Positions 46,294 through 55,603 of a stretch of DNA of 64,000 nt are shown piece after piece (the first letter of the stretch is position 1; every line of letters begins with the position of its first letter). The position numbers and the translations under genes were made by a program. This stretch comes from Paenibacillus sp. 453mf (GTDB lineage: Bacteria > Bacillota > Bacilli > Paenibacillales > Paenibacillaceae). The notes under the pieces were generated by a model. That model saw only the letters and a program-made list of their open reading frames with translations, was not told the DNA's origin and made no database searches. The stretch is taken from NCBI RefSeq assembly GCF_900116105.1, contig NZ_FPAC01000001.1:2793135-2857134 (forward strand), given 5' to 3'.

Positions 46294-47367
46294 ATGGAAA
46301 ACAAAACCAAAGAATTGTTTAAGACACTTACCGAATTCCCTTCGGCTCCAGGATTTGAGAGAGAGCTGCGTGCATATGCCAAGAACCTGATGTCACAATA
46401 TACGGAAGAATTCGTACAAGATCGGCTTGGGAGCTTGTTTGGCGTACTTCGCGGCGACGAGCAAGGCCCGCGGGTTATGGTGGCTGGACATTTTGACGAG
46501 GTAGGATTCATGACTTCTGGCATTACAGAAGCGGGTATGGTCAAATTCCGCCCGATTGGGGGCTGGTGGAGCCAAGCTGTTCTGTCGCAGCGTCTGCAAA
46601 TTATTACTCCGGACGGCCCGATCGTAGGTGTCGTAGGATCAACACCAACCCATCTCTTGTCACAAGCTGATCGTGCTAAGCCCGTAGAGATGGACTCCAT
46701 GTATCTGGATATCGGCGCGGACAACCGTGCAGAAGCAGAATCGTGGGGCATCAAGCCAGGTATGCAAATTGTACCGATTTGTGAATTTACCCCACTCAAA
46801 AACCCCAAGAAAATTATGGCAAAGGCCTGGGATAACCGTTACGGTGTAGGACTTGCAATCGAGCTGCTGGAAGCTCTGCATAAAGAGAAGCTGCCTAACA
46901 TCCTGTATTCCGGCGCAACCGTCCAGGAGGAGCTCGGACTGCGTGGTGCACGCACTTCCGCGAATTTGATCCAGCCGGATATTTTCTTTGCTCTTGATTG
47001 CAGTGCTGCCAATGATATGACCGGAGATAAGAATGCTTTTGGACACATCGGCCAGGGGGCCTTGCTCCGTATCCTTGATCCCGGCATGCTAACACATCGC
47101 GGTGTTGTAGAATACGTACAGGATACCGCCGAGACGCACAAGATTAAATATCAATATTTTATTTCACCAGGGGGAACGGATGCAGGTCAGGTGCACTTGA
47201 GCGGTATTGGGGTGCCTTCCACGGTGATCGGTGTGTGCGCAAGATATATTCATACCTCATCCTCGATTCTTCATACGGATGATTATGATGCTGCGAAGGA
47301 GCTGCTCATCAAGCTGGTGAAAGGTCTTGACCGTACAACGCTTAATACCATTATTGAAAACTCTTGA
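46294..47367 (+). CDS. M42 family metallopeptidase (glutamyl aminopeptidase type)
   Basis: Cytosolic aminopeptidase of 357 residues, M42 family (PepA/FrvX/YsdC). Metal and catalytic motifs: VAGHFDEVGFM, KAWDNRYGVGLAIELL, VQEELGLRGA, ALDCSAAND and a late His in YIHTSSSILHTDDYDAA. AAGGAG is 2 nt from the ATG at 46288 but 8 nt from the ATG at 46294, so the second is used. Single gene with a strong terminator after it. Confidence 0.95.
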   Translation: MENKTKELFKTLTEFPSAPGFERELRAYAKNLMSQYTEEFVQDRLGSLFGVLRGDEQGPRVMVAGHFDEVGFMTSGITEAGMVKFRPIGGWWSQAVLSQRLQIITPDGPIVGVVGSTPTHLLSQADRAKPVEMDSMYLDIGADNRAEAESWGIKPGMQIVPICEFTPLKNPKKIMAKAWDNRYGVGLAIELLEALHKEKLPNILYSGATVQEELGLRGARTSANLIQPDIFFALDCSAANDMTGDKNAFGHIGQGALLRILDPGMLTHRGVVEYVQDTAETHKIKYQYFISPGGTDAGQVHLSGIGVPSTVIGVCARYIHTSSSILHTDDYDAAKELLIKLVKGLDRTTLNTIIENS

Positions 47368-47415
47368 TCGTATGGCTGCTTAGCCAATAATTAATTGAGC
47401 AAGTGAATGACATAT

Positions 47416-47478
47416 CACATAAAAAGAGGTGTCCTGTGACCGGCCTGCAATGGCCCACAAGACACCTCTTTTTATGTG
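47416..47478. terminator. Strong bidirectional terminator after the M42 gene
   Basis: A perfect 18-bp inverted repeat (CACATAAAAAGAGGTGTC with GACACCTCTTTTTATGTG) and an inner GGCC/GGCC stem. It serves the M42 gene and the convergent YdjM-like gene. Confidence 0.92.
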
Positions 47479-47507
47479 AAGAAATAGTGTTAATTCATTG
47501 AGAGAGA

Positions 47508-48218
47508 TTAAAGAAACAGGGGCGAGAATGCAATCCACGCAATAATGAATGTAACGCCTATGAAAAAAATCTCTACCCAGGCTCCCTGCTTGGACCCTGT
47601 ACTCATTAATTTAAACTTGATCTTCCACTTGAGGGGTGGAAGCGGCTTGATTCCCCGATTCGTTAAACTATCTGCTGCCAAATGCAGCAAATAAGACAGA
47701 CCACCGGCCATCCAAACCGCATCGCCGTATGATTGAGTTGAGCCATAGAGGAGAAATGTCCAAACGCCTACGCCATAAAGGGTATGGGTTAACCCACGGT
47801 GAGGCACCAGCGTTGTCAATATGAGCAGACTTCCGACGAGCAAATTCCAAGGAAGAAAGCTCCCTCCATAGATGATAAGCCCCAGTCCAATAAAAAACAT
47901 AACCCACTGTCTCAGCGATCTTGAGGGCATAAAGGATACAATGGCGATTAGCGCTGCAAGAATTAAATTCCATGGATAGTTCTCCATCCCGTAAAAGCCC
48001 ACGACAGCTGCCGCAACAATAAGAGCTGCCTGAACGATCCGAAGAAGCCAATTCGGAATGACCCGAGTGACCAGCAGTGAATTCGGTTCATCAATGTCAG
48101 GCAGCACCGAGCTGATCAAGGCAACGGCTGCCGCCGGGATTGACAAGCTAATTCCTCCCATATGCAAGAGTGAGAGCGAGACACCCGTCCCGACGATAAT
48201 ATGGGTTCTACCCATCAT
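47508..48218 (-). CDS. YdjM-like membrane-bound metal-dependent hydrolase
   Basis: Polytopic protein of 236 residues, DUF457/YdjM family. Early metal-site motif GRTHIIVGTGVS and SSVLPDIDEPNSLL, later VPHRGLTHTLYGVG and LLHLAADSLTNRGI with conserved His/Asp. About seven membrane segments. The family is predicted to be a hydrolase; its substrate is unknown. Confidence 0.9.
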   Translation of the reverse strand: MMGRTHIIVGTGVSLSLLHMGGISLSIPAAAVALISSVLPDIDEPNSLLVTRVIPNWLLRIVQAALIVAAAVVGFYGMENYPWNLILAALIAIVSFMPSRSLRQWVMFFIGLGLIIYGGSFLPWNLLVGSLLILTTLVPHRGLTHTLYGVGVWTFLLYGSTQSYGDAVWMAGGLSYLLHLAADSLTNRGIKPLPPLKWKIKFKLMSTGSKQGAWVEIFFIGVTFIIAWIAFSPLFL

Positions 48219-48317
48219 GATTCCTGTACTTCCTTTCTCTGCCCAATCTGTAGTTGTGAAATAGCCCCAGGTGTGTATACAAGACGGAGCAACTTACTTA
48301 AGGGAAATATGGAAATC

Positions 48318-48346
48318 ATTATAGCACATACGTTCGTACTCGTACA
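48318..48346 (-). promoter_or_regulatory. Possible SigA-type promoter of the YdjM-like gene
   Basis: Perfect TATAAT (48323-48318) with an extended TGC, 17-bp spacer, weak -35 TGTACG. Confidence 0.45.
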
Positions 48347-48438
48347 CCCAATATTATCCTCACATTAATATTCATTATGTAATTTAACCGCTACTGAATC
48401 CATATCATAATACCGTTAGCTGTTACAGCAAAAGCATA

Positions 48439-48461
48439 AAGGGAGCGAAGTTCGCTCCCTC
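48439..48461 (-). terminator. Hairpin terminator after the MetE-like pseudogene
   Basis: GGGAGCGAA, 2-nt loop, TTCGCTCCC. On the minus strand it is followed by TTTATGCTTTT. Confidence 0.7.
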
Positions 48462-48491
48462 TAATTTTTCCAAGCTGTTATATAAATAGGG

Positions 48492-49314
48492 TTAATTCCA
48501 TACCTCATCTGCAATTTCTTTGACAAAACGAAGCTTGGCCCATTGCTCTTCCTCAGATAAGATATTGCCTTCCTCTGTCGAAGAGAAGCCGCATTGTGGA
48601 CTTAAGCAGAGTTGTTCAAGCGGCACATAGGTTGCTGCTTCTGCGATGCGGGCTTTGATCTTCTCTTTATCCTCCAGCTCACCTGATTTGGATGTGATTA
48701 ACCCCAGTACAATTTTTAAATTTGGGCGATTAACGTATTGCAGAGGTTCAAACCCTCCTGAACGCTCATCGTCAAATTCCAGGAATAACCCGTCCACATT
48801 CAAACCGCCAAATATCGTCTTCGAAGCATAATCGTATCCACCGCTTGCGAAGAAGTTGGATTTATAATTGCCCCGGCAAATATGCATAGTAATGACTAAA
48901 TCTTCTGGCTTATTTGCAATGGATTCATTGATCATTCGCTGCATGACCTTCATCTCTTCAGCTGGATCGAGCCCCTTGGCACGAAGCTTATGATGACCTT
49001 CCTCTGAGAAGAGATCTGCCCAAGCAGTATCATCTAATTGCAAGTAACGGCAACCAGCATCATAGAAAGCTTGAACCGCTTTTTGATAACCAGCAATCGT
49101 ATCCTGCAGGAAGGCTTCACGATCCTGATAAATCTCTTCATTCTGGTCCATACGGTACACGAGCATATTAGGACTTGGTATCGTCTGCTTAGCTACCGCT
49201 TCCCCTGCGTGCTCATTAAGGAATTGAAAATGTGCAATAAACGGATGTGATGAAAAATCAATCTTGCCCAGGACGTAACAGACTTCCTACATGATCATGA
49301 TGAAATGGTATCAT
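48492..49314 (-). pseudogene. Cobalamin-independent methionine synthase-like gene (YxjG/YxjH type), internally deleted
   Basis: The family is a homocysteine methyltransferase of about 370-380 residues. Here the ATG at 49314 behind AGGGAG gives MIPFHHDHVGSLLRPGQD, the family start, then a stop at 49260-49258. In another frame the protein resumes at GKIDFSSHPFIAHFQFLNEH and runs intact to the end. About 85-90 residues are missing at the LLRP/GKIDF junction and the frame is shifted. Zinc ligands remain (MHICRG, SPQCGFSS). The remaining open frame from 49166 has no good start. Confidence 0.85.
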
Positions 49315-49470
49315 AGTTGTCTCTCCCTAAATTTGAAGTACCGAAAAGTATAACATAACTGAATAGAAAGATATTATTCATATAGTAATCATTTGCTAAA
49401 ACTATTAACTATAACAAGTGAGTCTTTACTATCACATGAAGGCAATGATAGCAGATGGGTCTAGATTTAT

Positions 49471-49498
49471 AAAAAAGACTACTCCTATGAGTAGCCTT
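49471..49498 (-). terminator. Terminator after sigK
   Basis: The minus strand reads AAGGCTACTC, loop ATAG, GAGTAGTCTT, then six T. Confidence 0.85.
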
Positions 49499-49512
49499 AA
49501 TGGATAATTTTT

Positions 49513-50214
49513 TCATTTTTTTGCCTTGTAAAACTCATGATACAGCTTCATTAATGCCCGCTTCTCAATCCGGGATACATAGCTGCGGCTGATGCCGAGC
49601 TCCTTCGCAATCTCTCGCTGCGTACGTTCCTCTCCGCCTGCTTCTAGCCCGAAACGCCCGACCACAACTTCCTTCTCCCGTTCATCCAGAATGTCGAGGT
49701 TCTGATATATTTTGCTCTTCTCGATCTTGAGCTGTACCTTATCCATGACCTCATCCGCTTCCGTGCCAAGGATATCTATTAAGGTAATTTCATTGCCTTC
49801 CTTATCCGTTCCGATCGGATCGTGGAGTGATACGTCCTTGCGAGTCTTTTTTAATGAACGAAGGTGCATCAAAATCTCATTCTCTATACAACGGGCTGCG
49901 AATGTCGCCAGTTTGGTACCTTTTCCCTGCTGAAAGCTCTCGATTGCTTTAATCAGTCCGATCGTACCGATCGAGATCAGGTCTTCCAAATCCTCACCGG
50001 TATTATCAAACTTCTTCACAATATGGGCAACCAGCCTCAGGTTATGTTCGATCAGAAGATTACGCGATCTTGCATCGCCTTCTGCCATCAGCTTCAAATG
50101 TTTGGCTTCGTCTGCCTCTGATAACGGCTGAGGAAATGCATTGTTCTTCACATAAGAGACAAGCAGTGTCAATTCCTTAATAAATAGAGCAATGGCCGTA
50201 AAAATACCAGGCAC
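49513..50214 (-). CDS. sigK: RNA polymerase sporulation sigma factor SigK
   Basis: Late mother-cell sigma factor of 233 residues, made as pro-SigK. The hydrophobic pro-sequence is [20 protein letters not shown], expected to be cut by SpoIVFB. Region 2 includes [20 protein letters not shown] and [13 protein letters not shown]; region 4 has [20 protein letters not shown]. The longest frame starts at a GTG inside GGAGGTG; the GTG at 50214 is correctly spaced and is used. The reading frame is uninterrupted: no skin element. Confidence 0.97.
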   Translation of the reverse strand: MPGIFTAIALFIKELTLLVSYVKNNAFPQPLSEADEAKHLKLMAEGDARSRNLLIEHNLRLVAHIVKKFDNTGEDLEDLISIGTIGLIKAIESFQQGKGTKLATFAARCIENEILMHLRSLKKTRKDVSLHDPIGTDKEGNEITLIDILGTEADEVMDKVQLKIEKSKIYQNLDILDEREKEVVVGRFGLEAGGEERTQREIAKELGISRSYVSRIEKRALMKLYHEFYKAKK

Positions 50215-50263
50215 AGGTGACACCTCCTACAATCTTCAGAGTCTACATTCTTTGTCGTCTAAC

Positions 50264-50292
50264 TAATGTATGTAGGCATGCACCCATTCGTG
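50264..50292 (-). promoter_or_regulatory. SigK/SigE-type promoter of sigK
   Basis: CATACATTA (50272-50264) fits the SigK -10 CATANNNTA and the SigE -10 CATACAHT exactly. CAC lies 17 bp upstream (AC at 50291-50290), the SigK -35 pattern. In Bacillus sigK is read by SigE and then SigK. Confidence 0.55.
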
Positions 50293-50477
50293 CCTGTACG
50301 AAGGAACTGCAGCGTTGTTTTTGACCTCAGCTCTTTCGTCATGACACCCCACATTCCTGCTTCGTATCGTCGAAGGACAAATTTGATCAAGAACAGGCCA
50401 ATTTAGCAACAACTGTGTAGAAAGCTTACCTTTATTTGTACTATTCTGACAGTAGTTTATAGAGGAGGCTGATTATA

Positions 50478-51782
50478 TTGGCAGTTAAAAAACGCTATGC
50501 ACACGTCGGTACAGGAGGACGGGCATCCTTTTTCTATGAAGCGATCGTGGGCAGTTATCAGGATAGTGCCGAACTGGTTGCTTTTTGCGATTCGAATCAG
50601 ACCCGCATGAACTATGCGAACAACCGGCTCGCTGAGAAGTTTCCGCACTATCGCCCCATCCCTACCTATAAGGCCGCTGATTTTGATGAAATGATTCGCA
50701 CGGAGAAACCGGATGTCGTTATCGTAACGACTATAGACCGTACCCATCATCATTATATTATTCGGGCGATGGAGCTCGGCTGTGACGTCATTACCGAGAA
50801 GCCAATGACCGTTGACGAGGACAAATGCCAGCAGATTATTGACACCGTCGAACGGACCGGGCAGAAGGTACGCGTCACCTTCAACTACCGCTATTCTCCT
50901 CATTCGACCAAGGTAAGAGAATTGATCCGCGATGGCGTAATCGGTGATGTGCTGCATGTCAATTTTGAATGGCTGCTGGATACGAGACACGGAGCTGACT
51001 ATTTCCGTCGCTGGCACCGGGACAAACGCAACAGCGGCGGGCTGCTTGTGCACAAATCAACTCACCACTTCGATCTGGTCAATTTCTGGTTGAACTCGGA
51101 GCCGAAGACGGTCTTTGCCATGGGAGATCTATTATTCTATGGAAAGGAAAATGCCGAAAAACGCGGGGAAACCTCCTTCTATCAGCGTGCATACGGCCAT
51201 CCGGCAGCCAAGGAAGATCCTTTTGCCCTGGATCTCGAGAAATCTCCTTCATTAAAAGGACTGTATCTGGACGCCGAGCACGAGGACGGTTACCAGCGGG
51301 ATCAAAGTGTATTTGGGGACGGCATCTCCATTGAAGATACGATGAACGTGCTTGTCAGATACAAGAATAATGCCATGCTCAATTACTCCCTTCACGCTTA
51401 CGCCCCATGGGAAGGCCATATGGTATCCTTTAATGGCACCAAAGGACGCATTCAGATGCGGATTGGTGAAAAGTCCTATGTAAATTCCGGTGGCAAACAG
51501 ACCGATGAAGGAGCAACCCGGCTCAGACAGATTCTAGTTCAGCCGATGTGGGAGGATGCTTATGAGGTTCAGCTGGAAAATAAATCCGGTGGTCATGGCG
51601 GAGCAGATCCTATTCTGCTTGAAGACTTATTCGGAACACCACCGGAGGATCCATTCCACCGTTCCGCATCCCATTTGGACGGAGCCATGTCCATCCTCAC
51701 TGGTATAGCGGGCAACGTTTCTATGAGAACCGGGCAGGCTGTTCAGATTGAGAACTTATTAAAGTTTCCTTCAAGAGCTTAA
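50478..51782 (+). CDS. Gfo/Idh/MocA family oxidoreductase
   Basis: NAD(P)-dependent sugar-type oxidoreductase of 434 residues. The Rossmann motif is variant ([12 protein letters not shown]), followed by [15 protein letters not shown] and the [11 protein letters not shown] block with the family lysine; the C-terminal domain contains [20 protein letters not shown]. The TTG at 50478 follows GGAGG. It lies at the edge of the carbohydrate region, divergent from sigK, and ends at a terminator shared with the substrate-binding gene. Substrate unknown. Confidence 0.93.
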   Translation: MAVKKRYAHVGTGGRASFFYEAIVGSYQDSAELVAFCDSNQTRMNYANNRLAEKFPHYRPIPTYKAADFDEMIRTEKPDVVIVTTIDRTHHHYIIRAMELGCDVITEKPMTVDEDKCQQIIDTVERTGQKVRVTFNYRYSPHSTKVRELIRDGVIGDVLHVNFEWLLDTRHGADYFRRWHRDKRNSGGLLVHKSTHHFDLVNFWLNSEPKTVFAMGDLLFYGKENAEKRGETSFYQRAYGHPAAKEDPFALDLEKSPSLKGLYLDAEHEDGYQRDQSVFGDGISIEDTMNVLVRYKNNAMLNYSLHAYAPWEGHMVSFNGTKGRIQMRIGEKSYVNSGGKQTDEGATRLRQILVQPMWEDAYEVQLENKSGGHGGADPILLEDLFGTPPEDPFHRSASHLDGAMSILTGIAGNVSMRTGQAVQIENLLKFPSRA

Positions 51783-51891
51783 ATGAAAGCGTTCCCTATC
51801 CAGATGAACCTTAACGGTTTTTATCTCAAAATAAATTAAGGTTAGTAGACTGAATTGCATAGCATCTCGTTACTTGCATCAACCAATGAAG

Positions 51892-51923
51892 AAGCCGCAT
51901 CTGTAAGGGATGCGGCTTTATTT
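51892..51923. terminator. Terminator between the Gfo/Idh and substrate-binding genes
   Basis: AAGCCGCATC, loop TGTAAGG, GATGCGGCTT followed by TATTTATT on the plus strand. The genes converge here. Confidence 0.8.
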
Positions 51924-51953
51924 ATTGAATACAACTCTTGGTTCTATTACAGC

Positions 51954-53315
51954 TTACTCTACTCCAGTATCCGTAATCTTCTGGTTGGATTCCTCTGCGT
52001 ATTCTCTAAAGATCGTATTGTAGTCGCCCTCGAGTACCACTCTTGGAGCTGCCTTGGCGTAAGGTGTATTGATCGTACGGTCATGATCGGATTTAAAAGG
52101 AATCTTGGCAAATTCATTATAGAACGCCGCGCCGTAGTTCTTGCCTTGATATACGCTGTCTGCTCCATATTGCTCGATAATGCTTTCATCATTCAGAACC
52201 GGCATGATTCCATTTCTGGACAGCTTCGTCTGTACCTCTTTCGAAACGAGGTATTTAATGACCTCCATTGCCGCATCTTTATTCTCTGTCATCTTCGTTA
52301 AGCTGAAGTAGGTAGGGTAGGCCTGCGTTCCGATCCCAGGTGCATCCGCAAAGGTTGGCATGGCGACCATATCCCAGTTCATCTTCGAGAACTCATCAGG
52401 AAATACCGATGTGATGGAAGACAGCCATCCGAACATTGCGAGCTCCTGAGCTTCAAGGAATTCTTTGCGATAAGGCAGCTTGTTCTCATGGGCCTGCATA
52501 TATTCGCGGTAGCCGGATACATCTGCTGGTTTGGCAAATACGGTTTCATAGAAGGTTTTCCAGCGCTCATCCTGATCTAGCGTAGACTTTTTCGTGTCAG
52601 GGTCGACATACGGGATCGATAGATGATTCATTAGCAGAAGATGGGTCTCCGAGGAAGACAAGCCGACATATGACTTATCGCCTTCGGAACGGGTCAGCTT
52701 CTTGGACAGCTCAGCGGCTTCGTCCCATGTCATTCCGTCGACGGGATAATCGACACCAAACTTATCGAACAAGTCCTTGTTATAATACAGGACCATCGTG
52801 TTGTTGAATACGGGTACGCCCCAAATTTGGTCTCCCGAGATTTGCTTGATGGCATCGACAATGGTCGGTTCAAATTGGGTCATATCGATCTCATGCTGTT
52901 GAATCAGCTCTGTCATATCGTACTGAAGATCGAAGTCCGTGAGATACGTCGAGAATCCGCCAATGGATTCCCAGTAAATATCAATGCGCTGTCCTGCTGT
53001 AATCAATTCCTTCAGACCGACCTCATTGGTCTTCGGAATGTATTCAATTGTATAATCCGGAAATTTCTCCTTCAGCAGATCCCCAAAACGCTCGTTCCAG
53101 CTCTCTACAGAATCTCCACTGTTGGAATACACGTACAATGTATCTTTCCCTTCCACTTTGTTGTCCACGACAGGAGTTGTCGCCGTTCCGCCAGGGTCTT
53201 CCCCTTCGCCTGTGTTTCCTGCACTTCCGGTTCCCCCCGAGCTACATGCACTAAGTACCCATACCAAACTTAAGCATAGTGTTAAGAGCACGGAGTAAAA
53301 TTTGCGACTGTTCAT
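51954..53315 (-). CDS. Extracellular sugar-binding lipoprotein (ABC transporter, family 1 SBP)
   Basis: Solute-binding protein of 453 residues. Signal peptide with lipobox LSAC (about residues 21-24) followed by a Gly/Ser-rich spacer. The body matches family 1 sugar-binding proteins: QISGDQIWGVPVFNNTMVLY, YYNKDLFDKFGVDYPVDGMT and a late AMEVIKYLVSKEVQ. No permease or ATPase gene is adjacent. It follows the pectate-lyase-like gene by 44 bp, so it probably takes up sugars released by the upstream enzymes. Confidence 0.93.
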   Translation of the reverse strand: MNSRKFYSVLLTLCLSLVWVLSACSSGGTGSAGNTGEGEDPGGTATTPVVDNKVEGKDTLYVYSNSGDSVESWNERFGDLLKEKFPDYTIEYIPKTNEVGLKELITAGQRIDIYWESIGGFSTYLTDFDLQYDMTELIQQHEIDMTQFEPTIVDAIKQISGDQIWGVPVFNNTMVLYYNKDLFDKFGVDYPVDGMTWDEAAELSKKLTRSEGDKSYVGLSSSETHLLLMNHLSIPYVDPDTKKSTLDQDERWKTFYETVFAKPADVSGYREYMQAHENKLPYRKEFLEAQELAMFGWLSSITSVFPDEFSKMNWDMVAMPTFADAPGIGTQAYPTYFSLTKMTENKDAAMEVIKYLVSKEVQTKLSRNGIMPVLNDESIIEQYGADSVYQGKNYGAAFYNEFAKIPFKSDHDRTINTPYAKAAPRVVLEGDYNTIFREYAEESNQKITDTGVE

Positions 53316-53359
53316 AATGATCCCCCTTCAAATTATAGAATCATGAGAGGTATTAAATC

Positions 53360-55600
53360 TTACTGCTGTAACAGCTGCACTTCGGAAAATACAGAGGTAT
53401 TATAATTCTCTACCGGATTATTCTCATCTCCCGCGTCAACGGCCATTCCAATATAAAAGGTATCCAGGCCTGCCATGGTGATAGATGATACTTCCGTCCA
53501 GGCTGTACCATCCGATGAGTGATAGCCAGTGATGGTATCGCCTTCCTTAACCAGCTTGAACCAGTAAGGAGTGCTCAGCGATGGAATCGGGGGTGTCTGT
53601 ACCATCTGCCCCCCTTCTTCTTGTCTGCTGTAGAACACGGAGCAGTACTGGTCGCCTCTAACCGAAAATCCGATCATCGCTTCTTTGGCGGCTGGATTCA
53701 GGCTGCTGCGGATCATCAGTCCTGAACGGTTATGAGGAGCCGTTTCGGACAATTGATCCAGTCTTGCAACGAGCTCTGCATCGCCTTCGAGCTGCTGATA
53801 TACGTAATGAAAGGACTGATCCTCATTCGTCCTCCCACTATTACCGGCAAAGAGCGGATCAATATTCCCTCCTCCTTTCACTGTAAGTACACCATTCCTC
53901 AGGTCTGCATGCCCCTCTATGCCCGTCTCACCGATATCGGAAGAGCTCCAAGCCCCAAGCTCACCGTCAGCATTAATATGGACGACAACCGCATCAGAGT
54001 CCGTCTTCGTGCCGCTATTATCTACCGCTCTAGCTGTAATATAGTAACTGCCTTCCGGCAGGTCATCCCATTTCCATTGATAGGGAGCCGTTGTATCTTC
54101 TCCGAGCTTAACACCGCTTGCCAAAAATTCGACTTTGGCGATACGGCCGTCCGGATCATATGCCTGTGCATTAATCATGATCTTGCCTGGCTGGCCCTTT
54201 AATTCATTCATCTCAGGTGAGACAATGTTAACCACTGGATTTATGGAACCGCTACCAACTATGCTGTTCAAATAGTTCTCCAGATTGGTATATCCGTCAC
54301 CATTCATGTCTTCATTCCGGTCAGCTGCCTCATTCGGATTCAGGCCTTGCTCAAGCTCCCACGCATCCGGCATTCCGTCCAGATCCATATCATCAGGTGC
54401 TGCCCCGCTTGCAAGCTCGGTCCATCCACCCACTTCCTCCGGATGATTGATGTGTCTTCCTGTCCGGTTACGCACATCGTTAACAAGTCTGGCATCAATG
54501 GAATCCCGTTTCGGCAGAATTGCCCCTGCCTGTTCCAGCACCAACTCATAAGCGTCTGCTGCAGATTGCAGAGTAACCGGGGTTACATGAAGTGGTTCGT
54601 ATACAAGCTCCTTCCCCGTATCCGGATTCACTGCAAGCCAGTTGTCTTGGGTTGCTGCCTCATCCCCGTCAACTACATTGCCTGACACATGAAGCTTGCC
54701 ATTCGCCCCGGTCTGACTGAGGATGATGCTTCGTTTGTCCAGCAAAGTATCCGGTCCGTACTTGTAGTAGTTGTTCACCATGTTAATATCCGCCTGGTCT
54801 CCGCCATAACCGCTGAGGTAATTCCAGTTATATACGATGTTGTTGCTGAAATCGAAGTTCTTATTGCTATCTAGTGTTCCCTTTACTCTGGGGTTACGGC
54901 TTGAGTTATGAAGCAGAATGTTATGGTGATAGCTGGCATTCCCTGATCCCCACAGACCGCCAAAGCCATGTCTTCCCTTCGAATGGCTCGACATGTGCAG
55001 CGCTTCGCCGACAATGGACCACTGTACGGTTGTGTTCTGATTCTCGTAAGGAGACAGCACTTCATCAACGCCCCATGTGACGGAGCAGTGATCTATCATG
55101 ATATTGCTGTACCTTCTGGCCGACATGCCATCACCAGTCGATCCGGTGTGATCTCCCATCCTAAAGCGCATATAACGTATGATCACATTATCTGCCTCGA
55201 TGTAAGTCGAATGGTTGTTGACACTGATTCCGTCACCTGGTGCGGTCTGCCCCGCCAAAGTAATGTTGTCACCTCGGATACGAAGCGGAGAATCAAGTGT
55301 AATATTGCCTGACACTTTGAATACGATCGTCCGGTTCCCCTGACTAACCGCTTCTCTTAAAGAGCCGGGGCCGCTGTCATTCAGATTCGTCACATACACG
55401 ACATCGCCGCCGCGTCCTCCGGTAGCGTACATCCCTCCTCCTTCAGCTCCCGGAAAAGCCGGGAGAGCTTCGCCGTCTGTCGTTACTTGGACGGGTGAAA
55501 GAGGTTCATCCTGTGCGTAAGCTTGATAGGGGACTGCAATGACTGCAAGCATAGCAGTCAGCAAAGTCACTGAAACTTGGCGTTTCCACAGACTAATCAT
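53360..55600 (-). CDS. Secreted multidomain pectate-lyase-like protein (PL1 type)
   Basis: Secreted protein of 746 residues. Signal peptide about 1-29 (cut after AYA). Parallel beta-helix lyase domain about 45-400: LPAFPGAEGGGMYATGGRGG, VSGNITLDSPLRIRG, MIDHCSVTWGVDE and RNPRVKG with a basic catalytic-site candidate. Then a calcium-binding thrombospondin-3/dockerin-like stretch (DDMDLDGMPDAWELEQGLNP, MNGDGYTNLENYL), a bacterial Ig-like domain (about 455-545) and a DUF1349-like beta-sandwich to the end. It starts 3 bp after the GH95 stop; its Shine-Dalgarno lies in the last GH95 codons. Confidence 0.9.
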   Translation of the reverse strand: MISLWKRQVSVTLLTAMLAVIAVPYQAYAQDEPLSPVQVTTDGEALPAFPGAEGGGMYATGGRGGDVVYVTNLNDSGPGSLREAVSQGNRTIVFKVSGNITLDSPLRIRGDNITLAGQTAPGDGISVNNHSTYIEADNVIIRYMRFRMGDHTGSTGDGMSARRYSNIMIDHCSVTWGVDEVLSPYENQNTTVQWSIVGEALHMSSHSKGRHGFGGLWGSGNASYHHNILLHNSSRNPRVKGTLDSNKNFDFSNNIVYNWNYLSGYGGDQADINMVNNYYKYGPDTLLDKRSIILSQTGANGKLHVSGNVVDGDEAATQDNWLAVNPDTGKELVYEPLHVTPVTLQSAADAYELVLEQAGAILPKRDSIDARLVNDVRNRTGRHINHPEEVGGWTELASGAAPDDMDLDGMPDAWELEQGLNPNEAADRNEDMNGDGYTNLENYLNSIVGSGSINPVVNIVSPEMNELKGQPGKIMINAQAYDPDGRIAKVEFLASGVKLGEDTTAPYQWKWDDLPEGSYYITARAVDNSGTKTDSDAVVVHINADGELGAWSSSDIGETGIEGHADLRNGVLTVKGGGNIDPLFAGNSGRTNEDQSFHYVYQQLEGDAELVARLDQLSETAPHNRSGLMIRSSLNPAAKEAMIGFSVRGDQYCSVFYSRQEEGGQMVQTPPIPSLSTPYWFKLVKEGDTITGYHSSDGTAWTEVSSITMAGLDTFYIGMAVDAGDENNPVENYNTSVFSEVQLLQQ

Positions 55601-55603
55601 CCA

